The notes under the pieces are model-generated. The model was not told the origin of the DNA, ran no database searches, and was given only the letters and a program-made list of their open reading frames with translations. Shown one piece after another: positions 43,472-54,234 of a stretch of DNA of 64,000 nucleotides. This DNA comes from Lingula anatina (taxonomy: Eukaryota > Brachiopoda > Lingulata > Lingulida > Lingulidae). The position numbers were made by a program, and so were the translations under genes. The first letter of the stretch is position 1. Each line of letters begins with the position of its first letter. The stretch spans positions 240,481-304,480 of the forward strand of contig NW_019774513.1 of assembly GCF_001039355.2 (NCBI RefSeq), written 5' to 3'.

Positions 43472-44909
43472 CCGGTTGTATGGAGAGTTCTTGATGTGTG
43501 ACCAACTCTCAAGATAACTGTACGTCACCGGACGGGAGATTTTGTACGAGATACATGTACTAGTATAACCCACGTCTGGTGCGTGGAGCTGTCCCAGCCG
43601 CTGTTAATGGCAATGCCCGGTGAACGAGGGAGGTTTAGGAGGTTCTCTCCCACAGGACATAGTTTGAACGCCCGTAGACAAGGAAGCGCAATTAGAGAAG
43701 TTATTACATGTTTATTAATGTCGGGTGCAGCGTGTCTAGGCAAAACGATAATTGGGTTGAACTAGTGCGAGTAGCTGAAGAGATGACAACAACATTACAC
43801 GTGTACTCCTGTGGGTAGGTGACAGGTCCAGCGCCGAGGAAAACACGTTCTTTCGTAGAAAAACACATGGACTCAGGCTTAGCTAGTACATGGGTGTGCT
43901 TACCAATGCCTTAAACCCAACAGTTGGATATCTAAGTGCTATGTGTTCATTGCACGTGTGTGTGTGTGTGTTTGTGTTTGTGTGTGTGTGTGTGTGCATA
44001 CCTGGGCGTGAGCGTAGGGGCGCGTATTTTATTCTTCATGTTGCTATAGAATCTGATACCCTAAAATTATATTATTACTTCATAACTTATCCCTGAGCAT
44101 TTTTATATTATGCATACAGCACCAGTAAATGTCTTGAATGCATAATATAGTGAATCTATGATGTAGTGCATTGGGTTAAGCAAGCTCATTTTATTATGAT
44201 GGTGGTAAAACATAACGGCTTCTCGCATCGTATGGGAAAGGCAGACATGTTAAAATGCATATGTATATATGTCAATAGGTGTATGACGATTTCTTTCCAT
44301 TAAACATATAGAAAAGTCGTCAGCTGAGCACTGTCTCCGATAAAGAGTAGATATCTGGACCACACTATACAAGTAGGTCGTGGTATTCATGTATTGCTTT
44401 TTTTTCAACCAGGTAGGAAGAAAACGTTTGCCATGCGTTTACAGGACAAGGACGTTTAAGTGTCATTTAAAACCTGAGCTGGGCTGACCAACCCAACACA
44501 CAGCGACTGGGCAGTGGTCACCAAACTGACCAGTAGATCAACTGAGAAGGACACTGGTTAGAAGGATCTCCATAGGTGAGTGGTCACCAGCAAACAAAAT
44601 GTCGAGTACCGAAATACTTTTTAAAATAATATCACTTTACTGACGTCACCAAACTGACGCCATTCTAGCGTTCCCCTAGGGTTGGATTGTTACTTCTGCT
44701 GACCCCCCCCCCCCTTGTGAACCAATGGGTACTTCAGCATTCTTATAATCTCACTGTAACAAAAACTATCATTGCACGTCTCCGTTTTGATTTTGCACGG
44801 AGTAATACTTAAACTCGCCCATTAGTTTTTTAATATACTTTTTTTACCAATATATTACATTTTAGCGGTAAGTGGACAAGTTTTTATCCGATACATTCAT
44901 CTGTCTGTA
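43472..44909. repeat. Second copy of the 1.44 kb duplication
   Basis: Begins with CCGGTTGTATGGAGAGTTCT immediately after the n and ends with CTGTCTGTA at 44901-44909, where it departs from the first copy. It contains a (TG)n tract near 43957-43996. Confidence 0.95.
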
Positions 44910-46745
44910 ATCGTCTTCGAATGCAGAAAATAAAATCTTTCATGTTAACGATTAAAAGTTTGTTGTATTGCATCTGATGGTATAAATTATAAAAGGCTTG
45001 ACATGTTACAAGCGAGCATAAATCTTTAAGCTTTCCTTAATGAAAGTCAATTAATGTAACTTGTGATTAGTAATGTACAAAACCAAGTCGAAAAAATTGT
45101 ACACCAAACCATGAAAATGGGTGGGCCGTTCCTTTGACAGTTTATTTAGTAAACTTTCACACTATGTACTGTATTTAATTTGCACTGTGACCTTAGTAAG
45201 TATTATTACATTGATGGTATCCTAATGTACAATGAGCTTCATAGGAAAAGATTAATCGGTTGTTTTAACCAGTACGGTAAGATGAAGTTTTGATATTCAC
45301 ATCACGAGATGACGGGAGGGGGAGGGGGCCGTACACACGACAGTTCTATATAGATGAGAGTGCCGACGGCAACGTCGTGTTTTTTTCCCGTCACATTAGA
45401 CATCGATTTCTTTTATTCACCTAGGAAACATTAACTTTATAAATACCTCCATGATTTTAATTATTTATATTTTACTTGTATACCGTCGAAAGAGTATGGT
45501 GGTGAGAGATGCTTGATAAATAAAGATCGTGGTTTTATATTATAGGCTGTAAATCGCAACTAAACTATGGATGCTATCTATGCAGTAGGTTTTGAATTCC
45601 GTCACTTGCACATACTGTCTATGCCTGTAGCGTAAAGTAATGCAGATAGCTTCCCCCTGAGGCGGCGCATGGTTTGTAGGCTGCCACAATCACGGAGAAA
45701 GACTACAGATAAATCAATTGGAAGGGGGGGGGCATAATGTCAAGGTCACCCTAAACTGTGTGGATCAAATGGAGAGCAGGCTGGTACATGGACCTCGGTT
45801 TCTTATCGCCGGTTGGCAGGAATGGTAGCTGCTAGGAAAGTTCACAGTCCGTTCCCAGTCTGTACTTCGCACAGGTGACATTCATTCCACATACCGGTGT
45901 GACAGGAATGGTAGTTCTTGGAACAGAAGTCCGGGGTTGCATATGATTGGTACTGGTGAATGTTAGTCAGATTATTGGTGTGAGTATATGCGACGAATGT
46001 CACCTTTACAAAGTAATGGGGAACGGACTCCGGTGCCTAGCTGACTCCTGTTACACCTGTACTAACTCCAATACTCCGACTAACCCTAACCTGTACTAAT
46101 CACATGGGACACAGGACTTCCATTCCTAGGACTACCATTGCTGTGACACCGGTGTAACGAAGCTGATGATCCGTGTAACAGAAACTCCACCCTCCATTTA
46201 GTTATTATGGTTAGGGTTAGCCTGACCTAAATGAGTCAAAATCTAGAGCGAGGGGTACCTGTACAAATGAATGGGAAGCGGACCCTCTACCATGGGGGAC
46301 TCTCTGCCACTGTTTGGACTATATTTTTCCATGAAATTCTTCACTGGGCAATTAAATTGCAATATTCAATTGGTAAAGTCTATATTAGCATACTATTGTT
46401 AGTTAAATATTATTAGTTAATAATGAAAATGTGACTTACTGAATTCTGTGATTTTGAAGTTCGAGGAGACTTCTTTCAGCTGCACAATAGATAGATAGAT
46501 AGATAGATGGATGGACGGAAGGGTTAGGCTGATACCCAGTATAAAATGAAATCGTATTGTAACGTCACATGCCTACCGTGTAAATTCAAATCGTTTAAGT
46601 TCAACTTTCTCAATTAGTTCACTGCTGAGTTACTGACCATTTCGACACTGGTATCTCATATTTGGACTACCGTTTTAAAAAGCACGTCAACTTTCTTTCT
46701 GTTAAATCTCATGCTTTGGTAATATATAATTTTTTTTTATTTTAG
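44910..46745. other. Upstream region of the transporter-pyruvyltransferase gene
   Basis: Non-coding as far as I can see. It includes several members of a dispersed repeat carrying ACCGGTGTGACAGGAATGGT (45892-45914) and the inverted form CTACCATTGCTGTGACACCG (46131-46150), plus a (GATA)n stretch at 46488-46507. An untranslated first exon of the downstream gene must lie here or further left, because an acceptor (TTTTATTTTAG) ends at 46745. Confidence 0.55.
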
Positions 46746-46778
46746 GTCATATCTGCGATACAATCGTCCTCCACCACC

Positions 46779-49700
46779 ATGAGCCGGGCTGTGAGAGGCT
46801 TCGTGGCTTTCCTAGCCTGGACTCTGTTTTCGTTCTACGCTCACTACTTCGCCCGGAAAGCGCTTCGAACCTGGGGGAACATACCTCAGGAACAACAAGA
46901 GACGACCGAGAAGAAGAAAGCTTTGTGGTACGCAGTGGTAATTTTAAGCCTTTGTCAAATTGTTGTCGGAGCCTGTGTTCTCCTTCTGCTTCCCAGACTA
47001 TGCAGCCGGCGTCTTCTTACCTGGATGGGGCTGGACGCCAAGGAAAGCATGAGCGCCGACCCCCACTCAGACACAGGGGTGGAAAAAGTGACCAATGGTG
47101 TAACACAGGGACAAGAGGAACCCTGTGAGAGCTCGAGACTTCCAAACACTGATTTGTCCCTTGTCACCCTGTCTGTAAGCCACATGGCGGCCACGATGTG
47201 TACGAACGCTAGCTTGGCGTTTTGTGACGCGTCCAGCGCGTTTACGGTGAAGGCGTTTGAGCCCATCACTACAGCGGTGCTGTCCAGCATTTTAAGCGGG
47301 AAAAAGTTGGAGACGAATACGATAATAGCATTGCCCTTAGTTGTCATAGGGTCTATCGGGTTTGTGTGGAGACCACAGTACAGGATGGGAGAAACACTAG
47401 GACTCACGCTTGCCTTTTTATCCAATATTTTGTTTGGATTGCGTAACGTTACGCTGAAAAGTATGGCAAACAAAACACCTTTGGTACAGGTCCAGACTTT
47501 AGCGAAAATGAGCACATGGGCTGCTTTCCTGCTTCTCTTCATGGAAATTTTCCTAGCCGTAGCGGCACCAGACATGTTTCCTACATTATTAGCTGCGGGA
47601 CTGCTTCAGCCCTGTCTCGTTTCGGCGATACTTCACGTGACTTACACCGTTATCTCAACGTGTATCATACTCAAATATATATCAGTCGTCGCACATTCCA
47701 TGGCTAATCTAATGAAAAGGATTTCATTGGCGCTTCTGTTTTATATGATAGGGAAACATTTACTTCTTCCCGTTAACTATTTTTCCGGGACGGTTATACT
47801 TCTTGGATTGGCCTTGTACGTGTTCCCAGCGGCTACAAGACAAAGTAAGTACTGTTTGTCCTCTTGAAGGCATACATTTCAAGTAAAACCTTAATATAGC
47901 ACCCCAAAAAATTCCAGTTCTCTTTTAATCACCAAGATAAATCTTACCCAAAACTACTAAATCGCATTACAAATAAATGAAAAAATAATACAATCTTAGG
48001 CATTTTGGGTTTTCGTTTTTACCATTGCGAGTGAAATTCGCAAGTCTCCACCTTTGTCACTAGTGTGCCCAAACGGAGAGACTTGGGACCGAGAAACGAG
48101 TCTATGGATCTTGATTCTGTCAACAGTTTTCGAATGCTGCACATGGGCGATTAAAGAAAAAGTGTGTAGATTATCAAGAACATTATGTTCTTCTGTTATT
48201 AAAATGTGTAACTCCCAGTGCGTGTATTTAATTGTTATTAGTCAGTATATTATGTAATGATACGGTCGATCACAAAGGTATGCTATCTAAACAAATTTTT
48301 GCTGCTATTTTTTTATTTGTTAAAAATACATTCATTATCTACCTTGAAAACATCAGTTAAACCTTTGAACGAATCAATTATAATTATATGATTATTGTTC
48401 GCTTAGAAGTATTGCACTGTATGATTTTTATTATGTATTTTGTATTTCATGTCATCAATAACAAAAATGTAATGATANNNNNNNNNNNNNNNNNNNNNNN
48501 NNNNNNNNNNNNNNNNNNNNNNNNNNNNNNNNNNNNNNNNNNNNNNNNNNNNNNNNNNNNNNNNNNNNNNNNNNNNNNNNNNNNNNNNNNNNNNNNNNNN
48601 NNNNNNNNNNNNNNNNNNNNNNNNNNNNNNNNNNNNNNNNNNNNNNNNNNNNNNNNNNNNNNNNNNNNNNNNNNNNNNNNNNNNNNNNNNNNNNNNNNNN
48701 NNNNNNNNNNNNNNNNNNNNNNNNNNNNNNNNNNNNNNNNNNNNNNNNNNNNNNNNNNNNNNNNNNNNNNNNNNNNNNNNNNNNNNNNNNNNNNNNNNNN
48801 NNNNNNNNNNNNNNNNNNNNNNNNNNNNNNNNNNNNNNNNNNNNNNNNNNNNNNNNNNNNNNNNNNNNNNNNNNNNNNNNNNNNNNNNNNNNNNNNNNNN
48901 NNNNNNNNNNNNNNNNNNNNNNNNNNNNNNNNNNNNNNNNNNNNNNNNNNNNNNNNNNNNNNNNNNNNNNNNNNNNNNNNNNNNNNNNNNNNNNNNNNNN
49001 NNNNNNNNNNNNNNNNNNNNNNNNNNNNNNNNNNNNNNNNNNNNNNNNNNNNNNNNNNNNNNNNNNNNNNNNNNNNNNNNNNNNNNNNNNNNCATTTTGG
49101 GTTTTCGTTTTTACCATTGCGAGTGAAATTCGCAAGTCTCCACCTTTGTCACTAGTGTGCCCAAACGGAGAGACTTGGGACCGAGAAACGAGTCTATGGA
49201 TCTTGATTCTGTCAACAGTTTTCGAATGCTGCACATGGGCGATTAAAGAAAAAGTGTGTAGATTATCAAGAACATTATGTTCTTCTGTTATTAAAATGTG
49301 TAACTCCCAGTGCGTGTATTTAATTGTTATTAGTCAGTATATTATGTAATGATACGGTCGATCACAAAGGTATGCTATCTAAACAAATTTTTGCTGCTAT
49401 TTTTTATTTGTTAAAAATACATTCATTATCTACCTTGAAAACATCAGTTAAACCTTTGAACGAATCAATTATAATTATATGATTATTGTTCGCTTAGAAG
49501 TATTGCACTGTATGATTTTTATTATGTATTTTGTATTTCATGTCATCAATAACAAAAATGTAATGATAAATATCGAAATTATAATGACAGACAAATTAAA
49601 ATAGCACTAGAAGTGGGCTGTTACTGTCAGCATGTTTGTATAAAGCATGATCATTGTGTGCCTATTTTAAAAAAGCACATACTTCTATCGTACCAAAAAA

Positions 49701-50958
49701 AAATCGTTCTTTATTTTTGTATCTTCCAGAGAACTGCTCCGAACAACAGTCCCTATGGCTGACGGTGATCATGTCTTCCATTGTCCTGGCCATGGCGGGT
49801 TACCATTGGGGCACATCTTTGCCAGGAAGCTCGGTTGAGATTGCGACCGCCGTCTCACCTAACACAACCAGTGTCTTCAAGTTTCCCTTCAGTCGCATGC
49901 GACCTTTTACCAGAACTGACCTCAGTCCCAAAGACCGAAGTTTCGTCAATGCAGACCTCTATGCAGATTCTTCCAATGCGTTCCATTTATCTCAGTTATT
50001 GACTACGACTGAGGAAGTAATTGAGGAGGCACAGCGCATCCAGACGACTTTGTTTTCTCGCGTTCTTGCGGGGTACCGGAGGGCCGTTTTGGTGAACGTT
50101 TTTCAGTGGCCTAACAAAGGCGACCAGTTCATTACAATCGGCCAGAGACTTATTCTACAGGGTTTGAACATATCTATTGTGTACCATTGTTACTATCCGG
50201 GGACGTACTGCGATTTTTCTCAGATTAAGAGGTCGAAAGATTTGGTCGTGATGGTCCAAGGCGCGGGATATATTGGCCACCCTGCACACTTGTATGTGCT
50301 GAAGAAAACGGCTGATGCTTTCCCCAGTAATCGTATTGTGCAATTTCCAACCAGCGTGTGTCACCCCACACCTGGCTGTCAAAACATAACCGAATTTGCT
50401 CAAATTTACGGGAATCATAAGGATTTCATTGTTATGCTACGAGACAAACCGTCTTTTGATATGGCGACACATTTCTTTTTGAAAAATAAGCTTCTGCTTG
50501 TCCCGGACTCTGCATTTGCTGCGGGACCGTTACAGGTGAACGTCATCCCCAGTTATGACGTCATATGGATCAAACGTGACGACTGGGAGAGTCCAGGGTT
50601 CACAAGAGTAAATCGACCAAAATTCCCACCCGGTATAAAATACTTGATAACTGACTGGAAGGCAGAATGGATGAATGAAAATGCAGACGATTTTTTCGAA
50701 GATCATCAACTCAAAGCCATGTCTGGTGTTCTCTTTATTGCGCGTGCGCATGTCGTCGTGACGGATCGTCTGCATGCACATCTAATTAGCACGTTGCTAG
50801 GGAAACCGAATGTTGTTGTGAACAGCTTGACAAACAAACAGGCGAACTATTACCACACGTGGGAAAGGAGTATTCGGAGCTCGCATTTGGCGCTTTCCAC
50901 GGAACACGCCGTTGAAAAAGCACTTTTATTACTTAAACGATACAAGCCTGTTGCTTAA
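46779..50958 (+). CDS. TPT/SLC35-type transporter fused to polysaccharide pyruvyltransferase (2 exons)
   Basis: Exon 46779-47844 ends at a GTAAGT donor with one base of a codon. Exon 49730-50958 follows a TCTTCCAG acceptor and supplies the other two bases, giving an in-frame 764-residue product. Start ATG has context CCACCACCATGA. Residues 1-355 form a transporter of the triose-phosphate-translocator/SLC35 superfamily: about ten hydrophobic helices, a long acidic loop after helix 2 (about 71-125), and HSMANLMKRI in the late helices. Residues 364-383 add an extra helix. Residues about 470-764 are a pyruvyltransferase domain: NKGDQ (484-488), VMVQGAGYIG, and TDRLHAHLIS (from 700). The exon 2 frame has no ATG upstream of the one inside the extra helix, so it cannot start a separate protein there. 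If unspliced, the first exon would end after KYCLSS (stop at 47867), and AATAAA near 47973 could give a transporter-only form. AATAAA at 51630 may end the long form. Domains are firm; the fusion is likely. The intron contains the 615-n gap. Confidence 0.75.
48001..48477. repeat. First copy of a 477-base duplication flanking the gap
   Basis: Matches 49093-49568 with a single one-base difference in a T run. It ends exactly where the n run begins, inside the intron of the fusion gene. The two copies are almost certainly the same genomic sequence, taken from the overlapping ends of two contigs. Confidence 0.95.
48478..49092. other. Assembly gap of 615 n
   Basis: Run of n inside the intron of the transporter-pyruvyltransferase gene, flanked on both sides by the same sequence. 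The estimated gap length is therefore unreliable. The true intron may be about 1.1 kb shorter than drawn. Confidence 0.98.
49093..49568. repeat. Second copy of the 477-base duplication flanking the gap
   Basis: Begins with CATTTTGGGTTTTCGTTTTT right after the n run, as the first copy does at 48001, and continues into the sequence leading to exon 2 of the fusion gene. Confidence 0.95.
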
Positions 50959-51757
50959 AAATATATCTATGGTATGATGGATTATTTATTGACGTTTTTA
51001 AACCCACTGAGAGGGTTATTTGTTTGTTATGCTTTAGTCTCCATAAGAAATCTATGATAGTTTCCTTTGTTGTTTTAATACAAAATACAGTATTTATCTG
51101 GGTTAGCTTATGGAAAATGTAGTTATTTTTTTGTTATAATTTATAAATGATTATGCATTGTATGTTCATAACAATATTTTTCATAGGCCAGTTTTGTAAA
51201 TATTAAGGATTTTTAAAAATTATTTTTTCCATAGGCATTGATGAAGTTTTATCAGCTGCCTTGCCTTTTAATTATACATGTATTACACTTGCATTTCTTG
51301 ATGAACATGTTAGCATTATGCCTTATTCAACAATCGTGTTTGTTGGTGGCGCAATCACGGAAAACAAGCATCACTTCTGGCATTTCGAATTTATTCGATT
51401 ATATTGCTTTTGGTTTAAGTGTAGATTCTTATCTTAGTTGAGTTAAACTTTAAAGTGCAATCTGGTATGTTTTAAAATTGTGTTCAAGTGTAACACGTCG
51501 GCGGGTCCAGCTGTCGCAAATAGTGTATAGCACTGAGTTATGAGAAAAATCCCCCTTACGCAGACAAACAGAAGGGCTAAGTTTGACTCACGTCACGTAC
51601 GTTGGTGTATGTTCCTATACCCAGAATGAAATAAAATGTTTTGAGCATCTTCAAAAACATATTCATTTTATTACGCTGGAAACAGGGTGATTACATGCTC
51701 GCAAATCATTCACTAGGTGTGAAGAAGCCTTTAACGTCTGAAGTACCCACTTTTCTT

Positions 51758-51761
<4 letters not shown>

Positions 51762-51843
<82 letters not shown>
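51762..51843. repeat. Compound (CT)n(CA)n microsatellite
   Basis: About 19 CT units followed by about 20 CA units with one CAGA interruption. Confidence 0.95.
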
Positions 51844-51845
<2 letters not shown>

Positions 51846-52550
51846 GAATGAGACAAAATCAATCATTTTTACCTCCTTGTCCCTTAAATATCATGAAAAA
51901 ACTCGTTTCATGCTTTTGTTTTTTCTCTCGCTTGCATTGCAATATTGTTATCCTGGTGTCCCTCCCCCCAATAGCAAAATACTGGATCCATTAGTGCAAG
52001 AACTATCCGTGTTCAAATATGAGAAACGCATTATTGGGGTAGACATTTTTCTTAAGGTGAGAGACCAACATCAGAACATATGTAATTGTTTTACAACCGG
52101 TCGCACGCCCAGACCAGCTGCGACCACGTGCATGTGGCACAGTGAATAAACCTGTATGCAATTCAAGTATTATGTGTAAATTTAGAACTGTGAAGACGCC
52201 GAGAAAGGTCATATATATTTGTAATGTCTTTTGTGGCAGGAAAAAATCCTGTTCATGTAATAAAAAATATCTACGATGAGCGAGGGTTTTTTTGTGGGGT
52301 AGCAGGTAGGGGACTAATTTCAAGATGGCCAACCTCTGATCAAAGTCATGTCATTACTATAGGACGCTTGTCATTACTATATCAAACACTCGATACATTC
52401 CAGTCACATGTTGGTATTTTCATGACTCTGGCGGATCCCAGATTTGCCTAAAGTATTTATTTAAACAGGTGAGTAAGAGGAGCAAGAATAAACATAATAG
52501 GCAAATATTTAACGATTGACTAAGACAGTCTTGCTTTATTTATTTTTTCC

Positions 52551-52551
<1 letters not shown>

Positions 52552-52601
<50 letters not shown>
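52552..52601. repeat. (ATT)n microsatellite
   Basis: About 16 perfect units in the intergenic region. Confidence 0.95.
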
Positions 52602-52603
<2 letters not shown>

Positions 52604-53374
52604 ATAAAATAATAAGTAACTCAACTCAAAGAAGTCTTTGATACCAAACAGACTTAAACGTTTCGACAAAGCATTTTATGTCTTGCGCCTAGTACTTCTT
52701 TACATCCAAGACATTTTAGGAATATCATTCATTCGTCATCTGTTTCAATACGCCCTGTCAAGAAAAATGGACAAAAGATGTTTTTTTTTTTTTTTTGAAA
52801 ATAACACAGCTTGCATCGCAACGACGTGGTTGTTCTGCTAACACGTGAAACCTGTTGATCACATACAGATGGATTGGGTTGTGTTATCTAAGACAGGAAG
52901 TAGTCTCTGTGACGTCACAAAGCGAGCGATTTACAAAGGTTCGTTAACATTGTTCTTATCAGACAATGTACTAGTCGTCTCTTCTCACTGATGCCATTAA
53001 GATTTTTAGGTTTTAAATTTAAAGTTTACTCTTCTTTGCTTATTTATAATTTCCAATTATATCTGCGGATTTTTTCGTGCTGTTTCCAGCATCTGTTAAA
53101 GATAAGCATGAAGTACATTAAGCATGAAGAATAAATTTAAGCATGAAGTACAAACTGTCAATCTCCTTATATTTTTAACAACCTATAACTATACCCTTTG
53201 CATGCACATTTCTCTCATACCTGTACATTCCATTAGTTCATTTATGCATATTGAATGTTTATATTGAAGGATCACATCGTTTTCAAATCAATCGCGGAAC
53301 TGAGATTAATCTATAATAGCTCTAATGCAACTGCATTAATTGTACGCGTGCGTGCGTGCGTGCTTGTGTGTGTT

Positions 53375-53383
<9 letters not shown>

Positions 53384-53409
<26 letters not shown>
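53384..53409. repeat. (GA)n microsatellite after a (GTGC)n stretch
   Basis: GTGC/GTGT repeats (53343-53383) pass into about 13 GA units. Confidence 0.9.
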
Positions 53410-53463
53410 AAGTCAGTCAACCACAACTTTGCAACTGGAGCGCCCTAGGTACAATCTGACGTC

Positions 53464-53466
<3 letters not shown>

Positions 53467-53521
<55 letters not shown>
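53467..53521. repeat. (TA)n microsatellite
   Basis: About 27 perfect TA units, some 250 bases upstream of the probable first untranslated exon of the LIM-KY gene. Confidence 0.95.
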
Positions 53522-53524
<3 letters not shown>

Positions 53525-53966
53525 CGACCTTTAGAAAACAACCGGAACCATGTGACCACCTGAGGAGCAGCTGTCGTCTGCCACCAGATGCGACTTATGA
53601 CGTAAACACAGGGCGGTGGTGGAGGTGATAATGACTGCAGTCTCTACCTGACTATAGTCGTACTATGCTGTGATCATAACGCTGGCAGATCAGTGAAGAA
53701 TTAGGGCTGAAACTGTGCGACTGGGAGACGTGCCGGTCACTGGAAAAGGCTCTTTTTCAGTTTTGAAGGTGTGTATAAATGCCTTTCGCAATCATTATTC
53801 GTCTGTAGGCCGAAAATGGACATCTGATTTTGTTTTAATTTTGCTTTGATTTTCAATTCTAAAAGAGATATTTCAAATATTCTATAGCGTCAAGAAGGTC
53901 CAAGGTTTCCTGAAAATATACATTTGTATGTCTTGTTATTAGAAACAAGTGTGACTGTTGGACCGG

Positions 53967-54186
53967 ATGGAATTCGGGATAAGTGGCCGAAACTCTCCGA
54001 TGTTATCCGAAGATGATCGGAGGGCCGTAAGGGGAAGTAGCTCTGACTCCTATGATATGTTTAAAAAGGCAGTGAGAAGTGACAAATGCCACCGTTGTCG
54101 CCGTGCAGTGTACCAAGCGGAAAGAATAACAGTGGATAGGCTCATTTATCATAAAGTAAGCATACAGACGACATATCAAACAACCC

Positions 54187-54234
<48 letters not shown>

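Larger units (their letters stand above)
50959..53966. other. 3' UTR of the fusion gene and promoter side of the LIM-KY gene
   Basis: The left part, up to AATAAA at 51630-51635, is likely 3' UTR. The rest carries CT/CA, ATT, GA and TA microsatellites. A probable untranslated exon of the LIM-KY gene ends near 53768 (TTTTGAAG before GTGTGT). Its partner acceptor is TTATTAG at 53942. At 52093-52107 the sequence ACAACCGGTCGCACG matches the terminal repeat of the TTAA transposon. Confidence 0.5.

Noticed and set aside
42083-43765. Identical 60-72-codon frames in both copies of the 1.44 kb repeat
   Set aside because: They are repeated only because the DNA is repeated. They overlap on opposite strands and have no recognisable domain or splice signals.
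48388-49234. Long open frames over the n run
   Set aside because: They are open only because n cannot be read as a stop.
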